Shown: piece after piece, positions 1 to 11,889 of the stretch
How positions within the stretch are numbered: position 1 is the stretch's first letter
Layout of the letters: every line of letters starts with the position of its first letter
Origin: Tetmemena sp. SeJ-2015
Taxonomy: Eukaryota > Ciliophora > Spirotrichea > Sporadotrichida > Oxytrichidae
Length of the DNA stretch: 64,000 bases
Direction: 5' to 3'
Assembly (NCBI GenBank): GCA_027382625.1
Contig: JAJKFJ010021234.1
Location: 1 to 64,000 of the forward strand
The notes under the pieces: model-generated
What the model was told of the DNA's origin: nothing
The model's input: the letters and a program-made list of their open reading frames with translations, nothing else
Database searches by the model: none
Translations under genes and position numbers: made by a program

Positions 1-3000
1 GGTTGATTTGTTTTAGCAAGTCTATCACTTTATGTGGATTGAACCTGCTTAGTTCTAAGAAAGGACTGTGAATTTGTTTTTCGAAAGGAGGTAAGTACTA
101 CTCAAACAATCGTCTTATTTATTACCCTTCTTACTTAAATAATTTTTATAATATAAATTGAAAACTATAAATAAATGTATTTCACAAAGTCATATAATTA
201 TTTCAGCTCCGAATTATTCCATCGCTGGCTAGAAACCAATATTTTATAGAAAACAAAAATTTTCTTCCTTAGTGAATATTATTATTTTAGTTAATGTATA
301 ACCATTCGAAAGCTTTGTGCAAATGATCAATGAGCCTATAATTGCTGAAGCATTTAAAAATTATTTAGGCAATATTTTCACCTCTAAGTATCGTTTATAG
401 TGGCAGCCTCGAAGATGTCAAATTTTAAGTTAGTCAACCATAATCACGATACTTCAATCCTTATGGTAAGTCAGAATTGCCAGATAATATTGTTAATTTC
501 TTAAATTATTATTTTATTTTTGCAAAAGAAAGTGAAAAAAAATTTAAAAATTTTTCAAAAATACCTTTTCGCGGGGCTTTCCCAAAAAAATTATTTTTTT
601 GAAAACACACCTTATTTTTGCCCTTATTTAAAAATATTTTTTTTAATAAAATTATCCCCAAAAAAAATTTTTAAAAAAAAATTTAATAAAAAATTAAAAA
701 ATTTTTAAAAGGACCCTTTCCAGGGAGAGAAAATTAATAAAATTTAAAACCAAAAAATTCCTTTTTTAAAAAAAAGAATCTTTTCTTTAAAATTAAAATT
801 TTTTTTAAAATTAAAGGCAATAATTTTTTGGTTTTTGGAAAAACCCAAAATTAATCAAAAAAATTTTTCTGAAGAATCTTTTATAAATCTATCTTTTTAT
901 TTTTGAAGGAATAAGTAGTAAATTTACTAACATTTAGATTGTAAAAGAACTTCCTTGCCCAAAAATACCTTTTTCAAAATTATTATTTTTTTAATTCAAA
1001 AAATTTTTTAAAGGGTCTTTTTTAAATGATATAACCTTAGCTTGAATTTCACTCCTTCTTATTTTTATATTTCTAGCAGCTTAAAGAACAGCTATTCGAG
1101 AAAATAAAAACTATTTTAATTCAGTTTGAATAAACCTATTTAAACTTGGAAATTTAAACTTGCGTAGATGTGTCAATCTACTAAGTGTATGCTGAAACCT
1201 TATAAGTTTTCGCCCTTTCTAATTAGCAAATAAGAAAATAAAAAATTTACAGGCCAGTACATCATGATTTTCAAATTTTTTAAAAAAATTAACAAAAGAA
1301 AAAAGATTAATTAAAAAAAGTTTTTAAACCTTAAAATTTTTGAATTAAGATTATATTTTCCCTTAAAAAGTTTATGGGAAAAAATTTCGTATTTTTGTTT
1401 GCTTTAATTTTACTTGAAAAATTAAAATTAAAAATTTAAGGTGAGCAAATTTGATTCTCTTTCACTCTTTTTAAAATAGTTTTCCCAAAAGAAATTTATG
1501 CTAAAAAAGTTTCCCTTTATTTAGGGGGCCCTTAAAATCTAAAATTCCCATCTATTAAAAATTAGTATTTTTAAATTTTTAAAGTACTATGAATTTTTTT
1601 CTTGCTGGGTTTAGGGGTTCCAAAAATTTATAAACCTTTTTTTTAAATTTAACCCGTTTTTTTGCCCGGGAGGGGGTTTTTTAAAAAAAAATTTTTAAAT
1701 TTTAAGAAAATGGCTATATTTTTTTCCTTAATTAATAATTTTTATTATAATAACTTTTAATTACTTTGATTGAGTGTTTTGAATACAACAATAATATAAT
1801 TACACTTAGACCAATAATTGCAAAATTAATTCAATTTATAGCATGCCTGATGATATTACAACCCCCTATAAAATGAATACCTCATTTTCAATGAGAATTT
1901 GGAACAAATGTACTTATATGAACCTCAACCACTACCCTATATATCAATTCAACCCATATATAGTTGATTAAATAGACTACAAAATTAATTATTTTTATTA
2001 ATTGGTGAAGGAAAAAAGTATAAAATATTTCCCACAGTTCTTACAAGTGTTAAGCAATGCAATACTTCTATTACTCAAATATTTTTATATAATAACTTCT
2101 CCTTCAATAATTTAATTATATGATATCTCGCAAATAGTAATTACTTACTCAGACTAAGAATACTTCCCTGGATTAGTTTGGCCTGAGCAAGATTTGAAAT
2201 CATTGCGCTGGTACTTAGTATTTTACACGGATATTGTTTTAATTATTAAATTTAAATAAGAAGGCATACATGGGAAAATTTCTAAAATTTAAATTTTTTA
2301 GTAAATTTAAACCCAAAATTTAATTTTAAAGGTTAAAGTAAATTTTAAATTTAATAAAAGGGGAAATTTTTTAAAGGGACTAAAATTAAGTAATTTTCAA
2401 GAAATTAAAGGACCTAGAATATGATAACCTTGTCTCGACTTTACTTTTACCATCACGACTCAGTCAATTTTGCGAGTTTAAAATTTAGCCGAAAATTAAT
2501 TGATTGAGATAAAATAAGAAGATTTATCAGTTCCTTATTTGTTCTATATGTTATATAGTCATCTAACTAATTCAAGAAAATGAGGTTGCCCGTAGATACC
2601 ATTCCACATTAATGAAAGAGACTTAAAAGGGTTTTGAATTATAAATACTTTATTTATCACTTTAATAAAGCCAACTTCGCCAAGGTTTTTTTGTCACATT
2701 ATCCCTATCCCATGTTTAAAAGAATAAAACTGAGTAATAAACTGTTAAAACTCGGTGTATCTAATGTCACCTACTCTCTGAAAAGGTGAATCATCAACGC
2801 CTATACTAAACTAATAAATACCCATCAAAAGCTAGATTTTAACCTTGTAATTTTATAATAACTCATTTAATCATATCTTGAAGTAACAGAGGAAATTACG
2901 AATAACTAAAAAAAAAAACCAGATGATCCATCTTATCTCAGTTTCATTTTGACTTTAAGGTAGGGATGTAGCCCCCCTTATCAGTAGTAATAGCCAGTTT

Positions 3001-6000
3001 CAACTCAACCCCAAAACCCCAAAAATTTTGGGGAGTACCAGCTCGCACTATATCTCGCATTTGAAAGTTCTTTGCAGATGAAAAATTAGGAGTTGCAGCT
3101 GTTCCTTACGCACTTCTAATTTTCAATTTTGTGCACATCAATTATTTGTTTGATCTTAAATTTTTCGCCCTAAGCGCATTTTTTTCAGTTTGGAGTAAAA
3201 GATTTTCCCATAGATAGTTTCCCTTATCTAAGATCTCTCCTAGACTGTAGCAAACATCTATCGTTAAAACTGTGAATCGAGTGAAGCGCGTTATAGACTT
3301 CACTAACCATTTTATTATAATAATCTGAAAATATTTCGGCTACTGCTCAGGTATGACAGGGATAGCGAGAAGCTTGTATGTGCTGCAAGTTGAAAAAAAC
3401 ACCTTCATGAAAAAGAGTTGACAAGAAGCACGATAACATAGAAGTTTACGAGTAGAAATAAATAAACTACAATGCGTTATTTTAAAAAAAACAGGAAAAT
3501 CAGGCTTAGAAGCTTATGTCCCTTTATCCCCGCTTTATCAAGCGAGAGCAGTATGTTGCGTTCCTTCATAAGCTCAGAGAGAAGATCACAGACGGTGAGA
3601 TCGTTCTACTTTTTTCTTTTTTAATATTTGAATTTAACTTTATTTTATGGATATGCAAAGAAATAAATTAACATAACTTATTCCAACATAATATTAAAAT
3701 ATGAGGGCTTTAATGTCTCAATTACAAACTATACTTTTTACTTCCCGTTCACAGTGTCAATCAATAATTTAGTGAAAATTGTTTATTATATAAATTCTTT
3801 TCCCTATATTTCAATTAGCAAACAAATATTCTTTAAAACTGTGTTTTAAGATAGAAGCAGTTTGCCTAATTTTATAAATTTTATTCGAGAGTAATTAAAA
3901 TAGATTATGTTTAAAATTGAACCCTAATTATTCATTTGACTCTCATTTTCAGATAATTCTTTATCACTAGGAAAAATACTACAATTTTTAATTTAAATAA
4001 ATTATAGATAAAATAATGTGATTTCTACTTAGTAAATTCAATTTTTTAAGATAATTACATAGGAGGAAATATTGCACCTGTTTTCATGGGGTCTATTTAA
4101 GATTATTTTGTCCCTCTAAATGCATAAGGTATTTACATTCTTCCAGATATAAATTATTGTATCGAATTAATATTTCATTATAAATTAGTTAAAGTTTAAT
4201 AGACAAAAACAATAATAATGTGACACTAACTTGTAACTTTGGCAGAGCTGTAGTTTTTAGTTTTCTTGATGACTCTTCTAAAGAAAAGAAATATAAATTT
4301 ATAAAGTTTTAAATTAGTGTTTAATCCTAACTAATATATGCAGGGCGTGTATAAAATAGTGCTAACTTTGAAAGATGACCATCCATTTTAAAAAAATGAA
4401 CATATTATTATAGAACTAATTAATTTTTAAAAAAATTTGCGAAAAAAATATAATATAAGGGGAAATATTTTCTATGTATTAATTCTTAAAAATCATGAAG
4501 GAAATTAGGCCCAAGCATCAAACACAGAAGCAAAAAGCAAGTGCGCTCTCACATCTCACGCTGAGTAATGTTAATTGATCGAGGGAAAAGGGGCAACGAA
4601 ACTTCAACTGCGATAGAGAGTGAAGTGCTAGCAAAACATATACTTTTTATACTGTGTATTTCCTATGCATCACTTTTTTCTATAACCCCCTAAGTAGAAA
4701 TGAGATTTATAAATTATTTTGATAAGTAATAAGAGTGAAATGCATTTTCCCTTTTAAAAAGCGTAACTTACTTGAGTGCGCTCAAGTGCGAATGTGCCCG
4801 TGAAAGCTCTTGAATGAAACTACTTGCCATTGTTGCATATCGGAAAGTAGAGAGGAGAGGCTTGCCTGAAAAGTGCGATAGTGATTTTCATCCACCATAC
4901 TTAAGTTCCCTTGTTTGCACTTGTATCTCTATAACACACATGCCCTGAGTGCCCATACTTGTGATTCATGTTTGCACAGGATGTATGAAGATTTAGCATG
5001 CAGGAGCAGTGATGCACTTCGCGCACATAGAGTTTGCAGGAAAGATGCGTTCAATCAAAGTGCGTAGAGTACTTAACTCCCTTAATAAAGAATAACCAAT
5101 AATCGCTTTAACTTTTAAAAACATAACTTTAATTATCAAAACTTTAATCGATCAAATTTTTAATGGAGTAAGTACTCTATCCGGGATTTGATTTTAGGCG
5201 CACTCTTTCACTGCAAACTCTATGTGCGCGAAGTGCATCACTGCTCCTGCATGCTAACATCATTCATACATCCTGTGCAAACATGAATCACAAATATCGG
5301 GACTCATGGCATGTGTGTATATAGGGGATACAGTGCAAACAAGGGGTAAACTTAAGTATGGTGGAGTGAAAATCACTATCGCACTTTTCAGTGCAAGCCT
5401 CTCCTCTCTACTTTTCCGATATGCAACAAGTGCGCAAGTAGTTTCATTCGAGAGAGCGTTTCACGGCGCACATATCGCACATTGAGCGCACTCAAGTAAG
5501 TTACGCTATCAAATGGAAAATGCATTTGCACTCTTCATTACTTATCATATCAATTATATAATCATCATTTCTACTTAGAGTGTATAGAGATAAGTGAGTG
5601 ACATAGAGTAAATACACAGTTTTAGAAAGAGTAAAATGCTTGCTAGCACTTCACTCTCTATCGCAGTTGAAGTTTCGATGCGCGCTCTCGATGCAATTCA
5701 ACATTACTCAGCGTGAGATGTGAGAGCGCACTTGCCTATTGCTTCTGTAGTGAAATGATACATTGAGTCTCTACATTTCCTTCATCGCATCCATGCTAAT
5801 GAACCTTAGATAGCTATAGATATATGTTACCCTTATAGTTATATTTTTCATCGCAAATTTTTAAAATATTAATTAGTTCTATAATATCCATTCAATCCTC
5901 TCAAAACTTAATACATTTTCTACTTGAAAGTGGGATCTGATCCAATTGATTCCGAGATCACTGATGAAGAAAAACTCTCGCTCAACACTACTTTTAAAAT

Positions 6001-9000
6001 AACTAAATATAAGCTCAATAATAAAATAAGAAGAAATTAAAAATTATACTTAATTAAAATGGAATAAATATGTGGCAGTTGAAGTGTGTATAATTTGAAT
6101 AATTATTATACCAATTGATAAAGCATAAATTTCTAAGAACTTTTTTCCTTGCAACTTTTGTGTGTAGAGTTAATAAGCGATAAAAGTTTTTAATGAAGAA
6201 GATGATGATGAGAATGATGAAGCGTGCGTGAGTCGTATCTCACTATTGAGAGATGCTACGAAGATGAGTAGTAACTCATAATATATTTTAAAAACTATCT
6301 TACAAGCTGCAGACCATGTGGTGAATTTACTATTTCAACTGACATGAAGTTGCACATCTTCATTTATTATTTTAACCAATCACTGATTTTAATTTAATTC
6401 TCAACTATAATTAATAGCATTTCTAAGTAGAGGTATCCAAGCTAAAATTAAAAGCATTGACTATAAGGGATATATGACTATAATCTTCGATACCGACCTC
6501 CGCATCCCTGCAAATTATACGACAAGAATGACTAGATCTTTGCAGATTTAAAAAAATCTTAAATTTAATTGAGATATCGCTAATACAAAATGGTATTAAG
6601 CATAAAGTACAGTATAACATAACAGAAATGTCAATCAATAAGATTGGGGTGCAACTTACTTTAAATATAAATCTAATTATACATTTCCAAATCCTTCAAA
6701 TGTCTCACTCAAATACGTAAGATTTAATCTTAAACATTTATATATAGGTTTGGGATAAAATTTCTGTTCAATTTGTCCAGAACTATTTAAAGCCATGAGT
6801 AATTATTAAAATTGTGAGTTTTTATTTCTTTATCAGTGCAACCAAGTTATAGATAATTAAGAAGGACTATGAAATTTAAAAAGTGGTCCAGCCATAGCTG
6901 TCTAATTGTAAGCCCTAAGTTTTTCTTAATTTCTTTTAGCTTAATAGAGCTCGATCATGTCAATCAAATATTTAATATGCCTCTTTTAAAATCTAATATT
7001 TAATGTGAATGATCAATTTCTCAGAGAAGTCTTTTGAAATAGTGGCGAGTGGTAACATCTTCATTTCAGTTTTTATGTAATTAAAGTTAATGCTTAATAT
7101 TAATAAAGGAGGTAGAGTCTTTAGTATTTGTGGAGCATGATCAGCACTTTTCAATTGATTACTCATCTGCCTATGATGAATATCATCTTGCCACCAAACT
7201 CAAGACTCTTTTACCTTTACCTTATTTCAACATCAAATTTCCAGTTCTTCAAATAATGTTATCTTTCTATTTATTATTTAATTAATTATTTCAACGTTGA
7301 TGGCCTAACTGATGGAATATACCATTTCAACGAATTTGATGACGATCCTCAGAATGACTAATTCGATTTTGCTGGATACTAGTCAACTAACTCAGTAAAG
7401 AATCTTGGATTATTTTTAAAAACATTTTATATTTAATTACTGTTCTACTTGACGATTTTAATTGGTTCAACTCTTTTAATTGTCAAGATATTGAGCATCG
7501 CAAAATTAAACAGCAAAAATTAAAAACAAAAACAAATTAAATTCTTCAAGTAAGAATAGTTTAGAAATAAACCTTTTAGAATAAGAGCTTTGCAAATAAT
7601 AATTTTTAAAATATGAAGTTAAAATTTCGTGACACTTTTCAACATAACTTGATAATAAGGTTTATTCTTGAATCTTAAAATTTAGAAATATTTAGAATGC
7701 TACTTAGGGCTTATACTTTGTTCTTCGATAAACATTTATAAGCTGCGCTGGTCATTATTGCTTTTAATTTAATTAAATTAAAAAATTGGTAAAAAAAACT
7801 AAAATCTTTTAAAATTTTCTTAAATAAAAATGAAAATTTAAATTGGAAAAAAATTTTTTAAATTTTGCAAATTTTTTTTTACTACAATTTAAATTTAATA
7901 TAAAACAAAGAAAATTAAAAAATTTTCTCTTTTATTTTATTTAAAAATTTAAAAAAAAAGAATTTTTAAGGTTATATAGTTTAAAAATAAAAAGGGATTA
8001 AATTTTTTTATTTCCCCCCCATTTATTGGATTTAAATTAAATTCCAAGCTATAGTATATTTTTTAGACGGAGATCTTGCTGGATCAGTGTTTGCATTTAT
8101 TGGTGCCTCTATATGTGTCCTATCTATCCCTGCCTTTTCTCTTTAAATGTTATATTAATTTAATATAATCTTATCGTGCACTATACTTTCATTTAAGACA
8201 AGTTTTCTTTCACAAAGATAAAGCCAACTTAAGTTGAAACTCTTGTTGAAGACCTTGATAAATCAAATTTGAATTCATAAAGTTTACTTTTTAATTTCGT
8301 TTGTTTACTTCTAGAATGATCAAAGCCAACTTCTGGGTTATATTGCAATTATAAAAGCTAAATAAATCAAGCACTCTGTGTAAATTATTATAAATTTTAA
8401 AAAATAAGCATTAGTCTTTGCACATTAATTTATATTGATTTTTGGTATATAGAGTGTGAGACGGCTTTTATATTCTTCGATAATGATCTTCCAGGATGAA
8501 GATGTAGGCGTGCAGATATAGTTGCTGGTTCTTCTCTCACTCGCAAATATGATATACATAATAAAATGTAAGCCCTGTTATTTGAAAGACAGAAACTATA
8601 TTGAGCTCTTCAATGAATCAACAAATTATTACTTATTTGATCTTATTAATAATTATGAAGGGGCGTTTCTATCAACCTGCTACAGCTATTACTGCTTCAC
8701 TGCCGCTAACACTTTGGAGTACAATATGTTTTACTCTCTAGGCTGGCTACCTATAACCTTCACTCTAATATACTTAGTTATAAACTTGTCAATAATTGTA
8801 GGCTCACTTCTCAAGCCCTTGAATAAATATTTTTTGTTTAATTTGATGAGGAGATGTTTTAAAAAGAGTGCTTCAGCAGAGAAGAAAGTTATAGCCAAGA
8901 AAGAGTAGGCTAAAAATCCATAAGACCTAAAATTAAAGAAAGAGTAACCTCTAAATAAAGAAAAAATTGCAATCTCTTTACATGCCAACTCTAAAATAAA

Positions 9001-10096
9001 AAATGAACCTCTTATAAAAGACAAAGCTGCTGCAGAAACTTAACGGACAGAGACTTAATTAAAAAATAATGAACCTCTTAAAAAGGAAAAAACTCCTGCC
9101 GCAACTAAACGGGATGACTTCAAGTTTAAGGATGAGCAACTTAAATAAGACAAAACTATCGCGGCAACATCTTAACGTGCAGTCTTCATAGTTAAGGATG
9201 AGCCATTCAAAAAAGACAAAAATGCCCCAACAACTTCTTAATAAGCAGTCTTCATAATTAAGAACGAGGCACCCAAAAAAGACAAAACTACAACAAAATA
9301 ACATGTTGACTTCAAGTTAAAGAATGATGAACCACTCAAAAAAGACAAAAATATGACATCTAAATTCCAAGAAGTAAAAGTTAAAAGTGAACCATTCAAA
9401 AAACACAAAACTAATACTTACTAACAGGTCGATACCACATGGAATGACGAATCTCCCAAAAAATATAAAGCTACTACAAAACGCAAGTAGATGGATTTCA
9501 ATTGGAAACAAGAGCCTCTAAAAACTAAAGATAAAACTCATTATCCTTAACTTTTAGATAGCAAATTAAAAAACTAGCCACTCAAATATGAACAAAACAT
9601 AAGTCCTTTTGTTAAAGAAAAAGAGCCCAGATAAAGTAACGAAACCTTTTAGTCGACATAAGGATATAAAACTCCTCCTAAATAAGCTTAAGTCTTTTAA
9701 TAAAAGAAGCCTGAATACTTTACAAATGCTAATAAATTTGCTCAAATGTTTGATGAAGATGATTTTGCTCACATCCCTTACTCTCCAGAAAATAATAATT
9801 TTTCTTAACTCTCAAAATAGGATTTATGAATAATTTCATAGCTTTTAATTTTAATAAATCATTTTAATAAGAAAAGTTATATACAAAGACTCCTATGACC
9901 TTGAAATTTGAACATTCATATTTTATAGAAGAGAACTACAAGACACAAAAGATGCGTATTCAGATTTCGAATATATTTTTTTGAAGGAGTTTATGCAGCG
10001 TATGACATGTCCACACGGCCGAAGGAGTAAAATGTCTTCTAAAACGAACCTAAATATTATCAATAATAAAAAATGAACTAATTATTGTTCCATTGA
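1..10096 (+). CDS. Tandem unit 1: giant ciliate membrane protein gene, 5' end outside window, IES-interrupted
   Basis: This is the 3' two thirds of a large gene whose product is probably a cell-surface protein with a long extracellular part and a C-terminal membrane bundle. I recognise the C-terminal layout from large ciliate membrane proteins but cannot assign a function. Visible blocks are the IWNKCTYM segment near 1900, the NPLKTQYIFYL segment near 5895, an LW(S/G)MIS..QLITHLPMMNI helix block at about 7115-7255, the NDQFDFAGYQSTNS block near 7350, and the LYSSIMIFQDEDVGVQ to MFYSLGWLPITFTLIYLV helices at about 8465-8815. The frame needs TAA/TAG as Gln and ends at TGA 10094-10096. It is split by many IESs; those at 2270, 4381, 7248 and 8613 were resolved to the base. 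It differs from units 2-4 by two IESs enlarged to over 1 kb and by a repeat-expanded cytoplasmic tail. Confidence 0.8.
500..1060. other. Low-complexity A/T homopolymer tract in unit 1
   Basis: Long runs of A and T alternate, with odd inclusions such as GCGGGGCTTTCCC. An open frame through it is K/F/N/L-only and meaningless. Similar tracts stand at about 1240-1720, 7780-8040 and 45860-45990. Confidence 0.5.
2270..3646. other. IES in unit 1, pointer ATGG, 1377 bp, absent from the other units
   Basis: ATGG occurs at 2270-2273 and again at 3647-3650. Joining the flanks gives an open frame (EGIHGYAKKQINITYSN) continuing into NVSITNYTFYFPF, which matches the uninterrupted segment of units 2, 3 and 4 (VPISNYTFNFPF and similar). 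The insert is much larger than usual for this locus and carries a telomere-type repeat and a transposase-like fragment, listed separately. Confidence 0.7.
3009..3610 (+). mobile_element. Truncated TBE-like transposon remnant
   Basis: At 3009-3024 stands CCCCAAAACCCCAAAA, the hypotrich telomere repeat, which also forms the ends of telomere-bearing (TBE) transposons of Oxytricha. At about 3505-3610 the plus strand reads YPRFIKREQYVAFLHKLREK followed by ITDGEIVLLFS, which resembles the stretch before the second catalytic Asp of DDE transposases of the Tc1/mariner-like TBE type. The frame then runs into AT-rich sequence, so the catalytic Asp is missing and the piece is truncated. Base composition between the two landmarks is less AT-rich than the surrounding IES. 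No second terminal repeat was found. The family assignment rests on motif recognition only. Confidence 0.5.
4381..5885. other. IES in unit 1, pointer ATCCATT, 1505 bp
   Basis: ATCCATT lies at 4381-4387 and 5886-5892. Removal joins DDHP to FNPLKTQYIFYL, exactly where units 2, 3 and 4 have IESs of 31, 33 and 30 bp. The extra length is a foldback element that fills almost the whole IES. Confidence 0.85.
4404..5885. mobile_element. Foldback (long inverted repeat) element inside a unit 1 IES
   Basis: Two long inverted arms, about 4404-5081 and 5164-5885, face each other across a spacer of roughly 80 bp. The outer ends read ATTATAGAACTAATTAAT and its complement; the inner parts share GTGCGCGAAGTGCATCACTG and many other stretches. 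The arms are diverged by scattered substitutions and short indels, so the duplication is not recent. Both arms are less AT-rich than the surroundings and show no convincing open frame, which fits a non-autonomous foldback or MITE-like element. A target-site duplication could not be defined. Confidence 0.75.
7248..7289. other. IES in unit 1, pointer TTCAA, 42 bp
   Basis: TTCAA at 7248-7252 is repeated at 7290-7294. Excision joins NFQF to FNVDGLTDG in frame. The other three units have an IES with the same pointer at the same codon. Confidence 0.85.
8613..8654. other. IES in unit 1, pointer ATGAA, 42 bp
   Basis: ATGAA at 8613-8617 and 8655-8659. Excision gives ELFNEGAFLSTCYSYY, matching the joined form of the other three units. 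Confidence 0.85.
8905..9560 (+). repeat. Lys/Glu-rich tandem repeat in the cytoplasmic tail of unit 1
   Basis: Read with TAA/TAG as Gln, the frame that follows the last membrane helix and the NLMRRCFKK segment contains roughly ten imperfect repeats of about 20-26 residues built on a core like (K)NEPLKKDKT, followed by a Thr/Gln stretch and a hydrophobic-basic VFIVK or DFKLK segment. Units 2 and 3 have only one recognisable copy at this place (VKYNPPHNKE and VKGNPLNKEN), so the array expanded in unit 1 alone. The frame stays open through DEDDFAHIPYSPENN near 9750-9800, the tail motif present in all units as ETDFDHFPYSQEN. Being internal to the gene and in frame, the repeats are likely translated. 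Confidence 0.75.
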
Positions 10097-10750
10097 TATA
10101 TCACGAAGCTACTATAACTAATTATCTGATCTTGTCTTATTTTTAATTTCACTCTTTATTTTTTAATTCAAATGAAGTTTTAATTTCATAGTAGAATTTA
10201 ATGATGAATTTTAATATTAAGCAGAGTTAAATTTGTTTAAACCATTCTTTATATTACTATTCAAATTTAGTATATTTAAATCTTTTTAATTGATCTAACT
10301 TAAATAATATGGGCTTGTTTGTTTTATTATAAAATGATAAATCCAAATCCGAATGTATATATCTAAATATGGTTAAACGCAGAGAAAATTGAAGAGGAAA
10401 AAACAAAGAAAATGTTAATAATGATTAAATGAAGAATAATTAGGTCTTTTCTTATAGAGTTATATGATCATTAGATGACAAAGAATAAAAAAATGGTATA
10501 TTATAAGAGATTAAGGGAAACATATTCTGTTATAAATATGCTTTGGCAATCATTTCTCAAATTATTAATGACTTTCAAATTAAATATCTAATTATTAGAA
10601 AAGTAGATTTAACTTAAAATTAAATTCAAATTGACTCAAAGTTGGCAGTTTATCTCTATTGAATGAAGATAACTATGACACAATTCGATAAAGATAAGGA
10701 TTATAAGTATTTAAATCCTTAAACATTAAGTAGCACTAAGCACAGATTTA
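10097..10750. other. Intergenic, AT-rich, between unit 1 and the inverted repeat
   Basis: No supported gene or RNA was seen here. The sequence is AT-rich without long repeats. Confidence 0.5.
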
Positions 10751-11092
10751 TATAGATAGGAATTTAATAGATAAGAGGAGGTAGTATGAAGTAAAATGAA
10801 TGCTTTTCAGAGCTGATCTCTGATGACTCTGATGCGTGGCAGTTTGAATCTTTCTCTATTCTTGGTGGAAATTAATTGAAAAAGCGAATTATTTAAAAGT
10901 ACACCTTAATTAAATTAAAAACATCAGATTAGCAAAAATAAAGTTTGGAATATTGGAATATTGGAATATTCCAATCTTGAACTCAGATCAGTGCCAATAG
11001 ATAGAATTGTCTCAATCAGGGCGTGATTCATATTCCAATGTTCCAAAGCGATCAGACTCAGAAGTGAGATATAATAAAGTAGGCGTGAGTAT
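10751..11092 (+). repeat. Left arm of near-perfect 342-bp inverted repeat (partial inverted gene copy)
   Basis: This arm is the reverse complement of 11583-11924, with one mismatch noticed (ATC against AAC in the codon following CCA). It carries the first segments of the gene at 11268-11889 in opposite orientation: an ATG at 10786, the first IES with its TGGAA pointers, and the frame up to within the second IES. The copy stops there, so it encodes only the N-terminal part. The very high identity, which extends through the IES, points to a recent inverted duplication or gene conversion. Confidence 0.85.
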
Positions 11093-11267
11093 AAATAACT
11101 TAATGAATTAGTGAGTTAGAAGCGAATGAGTTTTTGCTTTATAGAATCCTGATCAACTGTCAGTGGAAGTTGTCCGTGCTTACGAATGTGTAGTCCCAAG
11201 AGTTAGTAACAATGAGCTCCTCTAGTTCATCGTCTATACCTGACACGATCCTTCCATCTGCTATCAG

Positions 11268-11889
11268 TCACTGCCCAAAGTACAGCGCGAGTTGATCTGC
11301 GCTGAGAGGGAAAGCCATCTGAATGTAGTCCTGGTCTCTGAGCATCTCCACAATTCTCACTCTCGCTAAGAGTGCACCTAGGTCTAGGCCACTAATGAGT
11401 CGCGCATGAGTGTCATTGGAGGTGATCATAATAGAGCAGCCCTCATATCGCTAACCAACTTCTCCACTTTGACATATAGCACAAATCCTGGGGCCCCCAT
11501 GAGGCACTTCACCTTGGCTCTGCTTTTTCTATTGGAGAGGATAGGGAAGCTATCTCCATTGATAATTTTAAATAATAATTGAATACTCACGCCTACTTTA
11601 TTATATCTCACTTCTGAGTCTGATCGCTTTGGAACATTGGAATATGAATCACGCCCTGATTGAGACAATTCTATCTATTGGCACTGATCTGAGTTCAAGT
11701 TTGGAATATTCCAATATTCCAATATTCCAAACTTTATTTTTGCTAATCTGATGTTTTTAATTTAATTAAGGTGTACTTTTAAATAATTCGCTTTTTCAAT
11801 TAATTTCCACCAAGAATAGAGAAAGATTCAAACTGCCACGCATCAGAGTCATCAGAGATCAGCTCTGAAAAGCATTCATTTTACTTCAT
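11268..11889 (-). CDS. Small gene of unknown function, 162 aa after removal of two IESs
   Basis: Function is not recognised. From ATG (11889-11887) the frame reads MKQNECFSELISDDSDAWQF, then meets an 80-bp IES bounded by TGGAA (11805-11809 and 11725-11729). It continues through YWNIPNLNSDQCQQIELSQS and SGRDSYSNVPKRSDSEVR, meets a 53-bp IES bounded by GAGATA (complement TATCTC at 11604-11609 and 11551-11556), and then runs through RICAICQSGEVGQRYEGC and ITSNDTHARLISGLDLGALL to ALYFGQ and TGA at 11270-11268. The spliced length is 489 bases, a multiple of three. The CxxC with a later Cys could bind a metal, but no family is assigned. The same frame stays open after this TGA for about 36 residues (LIADGRIVSGIDDELEEL...) to a second TGA, so the true 3' end is uncertain. 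GC content is clearly above the surroundings. Confidence 0.65.

Noticed and set aside
520..708. 62-codon open frame in the K/F/N-rich tract
   Set aside because: Its composition is that of homopolymer DNA and no homologue stands at this place in the other units.
8731..9511. Minus-strand open frames opposite the unit 1 tail
   Set aside because: They are shadows of the plus-strand Lys/Glu repeat, whose frame is supported by the upstream helices and downstream tail motif.
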